Shown piece by piece: positions 58,294 through 64,000 of a stretch of 64,000 nucleotides of DNA; within the stretch, counting starts at the first letter, position 1; every line of letters starts with the position of its first letter. The position numbers and the translations under genes are program-made. Source of the DNA: Branchiostoma floridae (Eukaryota > Chordata > Leptocardii > Amphioxiformes > Branchiostomatidae); assembly GCF_000003815.2 (NCBI RefSeq), contig NC_049991.1, positions 14,415,873 through 14,479,872 on the forward strand. Reading direction: 5' to 3'. The notes beneath the pieces were generated by a model that was not told the origin of the DNA, did not search any database, and was given only the letters and a program-made list of their open reading frames with translations.

Positions 58294-59379
58294 GTTGGCT
58301 GATAACGAGTTGAAGTCCTGTTTGTGTTTATGATCAAGCCCTAACCTCCCTATTTTGATATTTTAGGCGTCAATATTAACTAATTATCCATATTTTGTGG
58401 CGTTTGACATCAGCATATACGACGTTGCACCCAAACGTAGAACATTTTGACGTGCACTCAGCCTTGAGGAAAACCGCCAGCTGGCATGCAACCAACACAA
58501 ACGCCGATCGTCCATCTGCAACTAAACTTTAACTTTAAACCCGTAACCTTAATGGAACACATGTCGACTGCAGCAGCCAGAACGGAAAACAACAAGATCA
58601 TGACGAGTCAGTCAAGCTGAAGTGCCAGCATCAGCAAATTACTTATCAGTAGAATGTAAAAATCATCATGCGCTAGACGTGAGTATCGACAGATGGGGAC
58701 AAATTTATAACGAAAGATGACTTTGTACTGGTCACGTTGAACGAGAAGGTTATGATTCCATGAATAGCTGTAAGTTCTGTATGCGCGTAAGGAAGATGCT
58801 ATGTTCACATTTCACTCTTTTCAGGGGGACATAGAATAAATAGTTTCTCTATTGATCTACAGAGATTGCTGTGGGCGTGTCATTGTACCAAGTTAAACAA
58901 CGCTGCCAATTTTTGTTTGGAAGTAGACACGACAAATACGACAGAGCCGGTCGCCCTCATATGGTTGGGAAGAGACAAACAGATCACATCAAGACAGGCC
59001 CAGTGTTGCAATGATGATAGTGCTTTCATATACAGACCATTGTCTTATCTCGCAGCGCAGATGGCCAAAGCCTGGGAATTGACTTTGAAAGTCTGTCAAC
59101 AACTTTTCATTGATGTCGGTATATTTTTACTTCATTATGAAACCAAGAACGCTTAAAAGCTTCAAGGGATGATTCAGAAACAAAGGTAGACGGGAGGTTG
59201 AGATAGTAACAAATACATGTACACGATTGAAATATCATAATGGACATTTTGCACTAAGATCCTGGAAGACATACATGTACACCAGTTAAGGTTAGACACA
59301 AAGTCTTCACTTGAATCGATGACCCAGAAGAAAAAGAAAACTTCCATCTACATTAACCCGCAAGCATACACCCAACACA

Positions 59380-59529
59380 TAACGTTATCTCACGGTCCAC
59401 CCCTAACGAACAGTGTTTGGGCCAAGTGGAACTGTGTATACGGCTTGTTCAGTTTCATCGTTCCTTCAAAGTGAGAAGACGCAGTTTTAAGAACGACCAC
59501 ATTTTAACCCCTGTACATCATTTGTCAAG
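59380..59529 (+). promoter_or_regulatory. B3 upstream region conserved with B1 and B4
   Basis: It shares CACCCCTAACGAACAGTGTT, GGCTTGTTCAGTTTCATCGTT and CCTTCAAAG with the B4 upstream region (TTCAGTTTCCTCGTTTCTTCAAAG), and ACATCATTTG immediately before the coding start. It lies within a duplicated unit, so conservation is partly due to recency. Confidence 0.4.
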
Positions 59530-60608
59530 ATGAAGATTACTGTGCTGGTTGCCCTCCTTCTCGTCCTACGCACCTTTGCGGCACTGGAGACCGACCCTGA
59601 GGGCGGCGTCTGCTCCCGTCAGCTCAACAACAGTCAGAACATCACGGTGGTGGCGGCGCCTGGAGCCAAGGGCGAGCCGGGGACTGAGGGGCCGAAAGGT
59701 AAGGAAGGCACACAGCTTCAAAGGAAGAAAGCCTCCTCCGCCGAGTCCATAAGTGCAGCTAAAAGTATACGATTGTCGTCGGGAAATGATTCTATTTCAG
59801 TCAAAGGTTTGAGAAAGCAACGTTAGTGTAACCTGTCAGTTAAAGCAAGGTTGCTCGAAAGCCTCCAATCTACCAAGTATTTAAATCTATAAAAGAGCAC
59901 GATGGGCGGTTTGTACCACGTAATCTATTGGGATCTAGCTACTGCCTTTAACATTATAGCTGCAATTTTTGTAAGCGAAACTTACTACTTTGGTATCGGT
60001 TTAATATCATAACATTAAAGAAACGAACAGTAATTTCATACTATCCCTTAATAGGACCAAAAGGTGAACCAGGTGAGAAAGCTCCAAGAGGCGTGCCAGG
60101 TAAACTGGGTCCGGTTGGACCGGCAGGCGAGAAGGGAGACAAAGGTGAACAGGGACCGGCAGGTGAGAAGGGAGCACCTGGTACCAGCCCTCCTGCCCCA
60201 CCTGTCGTGGCGTTTTCCGCAGTGAGAACGACCAAACTTGAGAAGCCTTCGTCCCACACGGTGCTGACGCATGACGTCATCCTTAGCAACGTGGGCGGGG
60301 CCTACAACCAGGAGACGGGGAAGTTTGTGGCTACAGTCGGAGGCGTCTACTTCTTCACCTTTACCGGTATGACACCAAATCTACCCAACATCAACTATTT
60401 CGTTCGTCTCATGAAGAATGGTTCACCGATGGTCGGTCTATACGAGAACAACGGCGGAAGCCCCCATCACCAGTCCGGCAGTAACAGTGCCATCCTGCAG
60501 CTCCAGCCTGGGGACGAGGTTTGGGTGCTGCTGTGGGGCGGTCACAGTTTGTACAGTAATTCCAATAGGTACCTCACGTTTTCCGGGTTCCTCATCCACG
60601 CAGACTAA
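59530..60608 (+). CDS. Short collagen-C1q protein B3 (240 aa)
   Basis: Small secreted C1q-family protein. Exon 1 is 59530-59698 and exon 2 is 60055-60608 (phase 1; CGAAAG/gtaagg ... cttaatag/GA). The signal peptide is MKITVLVALLLVLRTFA; then GGVCSRQLNNSQNITVVA with one Cys and a sequon. The stalk has about 15 triplets with Ala replacing Gly in GEKAPRG. A TSPPAPP linker leads to a C1q head at about 107-240 with NQETGKF, VYFFTFTGMT, PGDEVWVLL and FSGFLIHAD. Its gene, upstream region and 3' flank are the closest relatives of B4, and the two lie in tandem repeat units of about 2.5 kb. Confidence 0.9.
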
Positions 60609-60745
60609 CACATAAACATCCCTACTTTATTCTAAATCGTCGTAATCATCATTTTCATCATCATTATGAAGCGTTGGGATAAAAAGAGATGATGGGAATT
60701 TACCGGTAGATTAACTCACCTTTTGTAATGAGGCCTCCGTAGTGA

Positions 60746-60751
60746 ATTAAA
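60746..60751 (+). promoter_or_regulatory. B3 poly(A) signal (ATTAAA)
   Basis: GTAGTGAATTAAAGTGGGCT is followed by a T-rich/GT stretch (CCTATTTTTGTTTATG). It lies about 140 bp past the stop codon and matches the signals after B1 and B2. Confidence 0.55.
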
Positions 60752-60920
60752 GTGGGCTGATGACGAGTTGCTAACTTCCTATTTTTGTTTATGACCAGGT
60801 CCTAACTCCTTATTTTAGTAGTTAATGGCGTCGTTAATTAGTGATCATCCGTACTTCGCAGTAAACAGTTGTGACGTATGACATCGTATTTAGACGTTAC
60901 ACCCAAACGTAGAACATGTG

Positions 60921-61408
60921 GGACCGTGTAGCGCAGTGGCGGTTTCTTCGGCCCGTGACCGAGAGGTTGTGGGTTCGAATCCGCTGCCGTGTTACCGATC
61001 TTGTGCCCTTGAGAAAGGCACTTTACACGACTTTCCTCACTTCACTCAGGTGTAAATGAGTACCTAGCTTCGGCTCGGGCCGTCCTTCGGATAGGACGTT
61101 AAATGGAGGTCCCGTGTTCGGGAAGAGCAACACCCCAAGCACGTTAAAGAACCCGCCACATGTGCGAACATGAGCGGATCAAACCATTCCGGCCAAAATA
61201 GGGGTAGGGAATCTCCCGAGTAGCCCTCGTAACCCCTGCTTCGCCTATTGGGTCAGTTAGTCCTCACTCATGGTGAGCAATTGGGCTGGTCTCAATCATG
61301 ATGTTTCTGACCTAGGGCGAAGAGATGCTGTTACAGTTCCAACCATGTAACCCGCAACCTTGAGTGGCCTTCAGGCCTTGTTACGTGGTGACCATTAAGT
61401 AAAAAAAA
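60921..61408 (+). mobile_element. tRNA-derived SINE (young copy) between B3 and B4
   Basis: The A box TAGCGCAGTGG (60929-60939) and B box GGTTCGAATCC (60972-60982) are near-perfect pol III promoter elements. A core follows with GACTTTCCTCACTTCACTCA, CCGTCCTTCGGATAGGACGT and AACATGAGCGGATC, and an A-rich tail near 61400. The paralogous spacer between B2 and B3 lacks it (uninterrupted GTAGAACATTTTGACGTGC at about 58436-58454), so insertion followed the duplication. Target repeats are not clear (perhaps ATGT(T)G). Confidence 0.8.
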
Positions 61409-61879
61409 AATGTTGTCATGCACTCAAACTTGTGGGAAACCGCTAGCTGGCAGCCAACCAACACAAACGTCGTTCGGCAACTGGATTTACTTCCGCAACT
61501 TAACTTAACTAACGTTAGAACCCATGTGGCCTGCAGCGGCCAGACCGGAAAACAATACGTAGATAATGATGATTCAGCCAAACTGAAGTGCCAGCATCAG
61601 CAACTTACTTATCGGTAGAATGTGGAAATAATCAGCAGTTTGTCATTGATGTCGGCATATTTTTACTTCCTTGTGAAACCAAGGACGTTTAAAAGCTTCA
61701 AGGGATGATTCAAAAAAGAAAGGTAGAGGGGAGGTTGAAATTGTAACAAATACATTGAAATATCATAATGGACATTTTGCACTATGGAGCTGGGAGACAT
61801 AAATCAGTACTTAAATCAAGACACATAGTCTTCACGTGAATAGATGACCTGAAAGAAACAGGAAAATTTTCATCTACAT

Positions 61880-62067
61880 TTCCCGCAAGCATACACCCTA
61901 AACACATATCTCCTGATCCACCACAGCGAATAGCATTTTTAAAACTGCGTACGCTTAAAAGACAGGTTCAGTTTCCTCGTTTCTTCAAAGCGATCAAGGA
62001 GGCAGCTTTGAAGAGCGCATATTTTCAACCCTTAACATCATTTGGAATCAGTTCTTTCTAACCAAAG
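61880..62067 (+). promoter_or_regulatory. B4 upstream region conserved with B1 and B3
   Basis: It contains GCAAGCATACACCC, CAGGTTCAGTTTCCTCGTTT and ACATCATTTGGAATCAGT, matching B3 and B1 in order. The start context is CCAAAGATGA. No TATA box was identified with confidence. Confidence 0.4.
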
Positions 62068-63169
62068 ATGAAGATTGCTGTGCTGGTGTCCCTCCTTCTC
62101 GTCCTGCGCACTTTTGCGGCACTGGAGACAGACCAGGACCTGGTCTGCTCCCGTCAGCTCAACAACAGTCAGAACATCACGGTGGTGGCGGCGCCTGGAG
62201 CCAAGGGCGAGCCGGGGACTGAGGGGCCGCAAGGTAGGGAAGGCACACAGCTGACGAATACAGAGAGGACATAAGCGTCCATAGAGGCAATTGCAAGTAT
62301 AACGTTACGGTTATCGTCGAATATCTATTCTCTTTCAGTCAAAGGTTTGACGCAACGTTAGTATAAATCATCAGTTAAAGCAAGGTCGCTTGAAAAATCG
62401 CAATCTACCTTTCAAAAGAGCACGATGGGCGGTCTGTTCCACGTAATCTAGTAGGCTCTAGTTACTCCCTTTACCATGATAGCAGCATTTTTTGTAAACG
62501 CATCTTGCTACTTTGGTAACGTTATCAGTTTGATACCAAAAAATTATATGGTTTGGTACCATAAAATTATAGAAACAAATAATAATTTTTATACTATCCC
62601 TGATAGGACCAAAAGGTGAGCCAGGTGAGAAAGCTCCAAGAGGCGCGCCAGGTAAGCTGGGTCCGGTCGGACCGGCAGGCGAGAAGGGAGATGAAGGTGA
62701 ACAGGGACCGGCAGGTGAGAAGGGAGCACCCGGTACCAGTCCACCTGCTCCACCTGTCGTGGCATTTTCCGTGGCCAGAACGACAAAACTTGAAAGGCCT
62801 TCATCCCACACGGTGCTGACGTATAACGTCATCCTTAGCAACGTGGGCGGGGCCTACAACCAGGAGACGGGGAAGTTTGTGGCTACAGTCGGAGGTGTCT
62901 ACTTCTTCACCTTTACTGGTATGACACCGTCTGTACCCAACGTCAACTTCTTCGTCCATCTCATGAAGAATGGCGCAAGGATGGTAGGTCTGTTCGAGAA
63001 CAACCGCGGAAGCCCCCAGCACCAGTCCAGCAGTAACAGCGCCATCCTGCAGCTGCAGCCTGGGGACGAGGTTTGGGTGCAGCTGTGGAGCGGTCGCAGT
63101 TTGTTCAGTGATGGCAATAGGTACCTCACGTTTTCCGGGTTTCTCATCGCGACGCAGACTGACACATAA
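62068..63169 (+). CDS. Short collagen-C1q protein B4 (242 aa), altered C-terminus
   Basis: Small secreted C1q-family protein. Exon 1 is 62068-62233 and exon 2 is 62607-63169 (phase 1; CGCAAG/gtaggg ... cctgatag/GA). The signal peptide is identical to B1; the mature start is DLVCSRQLNNSQNITVVA. The stalk has GEKAPRG with Ala for Gly. The C1q head starts near residue 106 with NQETGKF, VYFFTFTGMT and PGDEVWVQL. The end differs from all sisters: after FSGFLI it reads ATQTDT instead of HAD or HAI, because two extra bases relative to B3 (TCGCGACG versus TCCACG) shift the frame into what is 3' UTR in B3. The fold is otherwise complete, so the gene is probably still functional. Confidence 0.88.
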
Positions 63170-63428
63170 ACATACATGGATACATGCTGGAGAAATTGAG
63201 TAGAAGGAATTGCATACAAATAAATCAATAAGATGAATCAATTAATCGATTAATCGTATCATTTTGGAAAAAATGCCGCATGATGATGAATGTAGATTTC
63301 TTGTGGGGAGACATATTCTGAATTTTATCCCTACTTTGTTCGAAATCGTCGTAGTCATCATTTTTATCATCATTATGAAGCGTTGGGCTAAAAAGGGATG
63401 ATAGGAATGTATCAGTAGATGAACTCAC

Positions 63429-63647
63429 CTTTAGTGGGTTCCTCATCCACGCTATTTGAGCAATGCTTGTAGAACAATTATACTTCGTACAAGGTGCGGA
63501 TAACGCTTCGATCGAAAAGGTCGAGCTACTTCAAAATTAGAAATATCTGCGCCACATACTATAGTGGAGGACAGTGATATGATATTGTGTAACGCATGGT
63601 CACCATAACTTCTGTATTCGGCCCTGGATATTTGTTGTGTAACGCTA
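63429..63647 (+). pseudogene. Orphan 3' fragment of a B2-like C1q gene
   Basis: TTTAGTGGGTTCCTCATCCA CGCTATTTGA (63430-63459) would encode the last residues FSGFLIHAI and stop of a B2-like gene. The following bases keep the B1/B2 3' UTR pattern (GAGC(A/G)ATG(C/T)TTGT, AAGGTCGAGCTACTT, ATTTGTTGTGTAA). No upstream part of that gene is attached: just before 63429 the sequence matches the B3 3' UTR (TTATGAAGCGTTGGG..GAACTCACC). It is a recombination remnant with no function of its own. Confidence 0.75.
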
Positions 63648-63850
63648 GTTCACCTATATCCGCGGGGTAACCTTTATCCGTTGTATATAAAATCAGAGTA
63701 TTTAGGGATATCAAGTCGACAAACGGCTGTTTCAGACCGGAATGCTATGAAAATATTGCAATTTCAATCCAACGTCCGTCGACTAGATTCCCCTAAATAT
63801 CTTGTTTTTAAAAACAACGGATATAGGTTACCATGTGGATAAAAGTGAAC
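63648..63850. mobile_element. Fold-back MITE with GGTAACCTATATCCGTTG arms, copy 2
   Basis: The left arm is GTTCACCTATATCCGCGGGG then TAACC..ATCCGTTG; the right arm is its inverse ending ATGTGGATAAAAGTGAAC. Inner words (AGTATTTAGGGATATCAAGT CGAC) pair with GTCGACTAGATTCCCCTAAA TATC. It is the same family as 5061-5258, with longer preserved tips. Confidence 0.7.
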
Positions 63851-64000
63851 TAATGTTAACTTGCTGGTTGAGAACCTTATCATTTTATGGTATAGTCCGC
63901 CTATTCTTAACCAGACTTGGTGTACCAATTATGCACCTTGTTGCATTATTCACATTGTTGTATTATTACAGCCAGTATAGGCAACGTTACCCAATCTGAG
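63851..64000. other. Right edge, no feature seen
   Basis: The final 150 bp are AT-rich and show no exon or repeat boundary. A further group B unit could lie beyond the window. Confidence 0.4.

Noticed and set aside
58866-59156. 96-codon open frame upstream of B3
   Set aside because: The matching segment upstream of B4 does not keep the frame, and there is no start context, signal or domain; it is part of the duplicated spacer.

Overview
The window is animal nuclear DNA, most probably from a cephalochordate (amphioxus, Branchiostoma). This is inferred from a Polycomb-type chromobox gene with chordate-like exon structure, a tandem expansion of secreted collagen/C1q-domain genes, tRNA-derived SINEs with a conserved core, and dense small fold-back DNA elements. 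No species-diagnostic gene is present, so the assignment is an inference. No retroviral or LTR element, Polinton, CRISPR array, rRNA gene or functional tRNA gene was recognised.

Layout. 1-17.2 kb is gene-poor and holds many repeats: fold-back (MITE-like) elements, a three-copy 175-bp tandem repeat at 3.2-3.7 kb, and a degraded LINE ORF2 tail at 10.6-10.85 kb. At 17.26-18.93 kb on the minus strand lies a five-exon Polycomb CBX gene (386 aa: chromodomain, AT-hook-like motif, C-terminal Pc box). 19-26.2 kb is again gene-poor. From 26.3 kb to the right edge, eight genes lie head to tail on the plus strand. Each has exon 1 (signal peptide, a Cys-bearing Asn-Ile-Thr segment, the first Gly-X-Y triplets), a phase-1 intron, and exon 2 (the remaining collagen plus a complete C1q domain). 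All eight splice models give an uninterrupted frame.

The eight genes form two subfamilies. Group A (four genes, 26.3-53.4 kb) encodes proteins of 712, 583, 434 and 279 aa; the collagen stalk shortens along the chromosome while the C1q head stays at 132 aa, and each has a pair of cysteines between stalk and head. Group B (four genes, 54.9-63.2 kb) encodes 238-242 aa proteins with short stalks and no hinge cysteines. They sit in roughly 2.5-kb repeat units that include conserved upstream DNA and, in three genes, an ATTAAA poly(A) signal.

The proteins are probably secreted trimers that may assemble further, with C1q heads binding ligands (innate-immune or matrix roles). Function is inferred from family knowledge only.

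The most interesting signals are: discordant exon relationships in group A (exon 1 pairs genes 1/2 and 3/4, the C1q exon pairs 1/4 and 2/3), which suggests conversion or exon exchange between tandem copies; a recombinant 3' junction and reading-frame change at group B gene 8; an RGD- and Cys-bearing insert in A3; and a collagen exon rich in consensus splice-donor strings.
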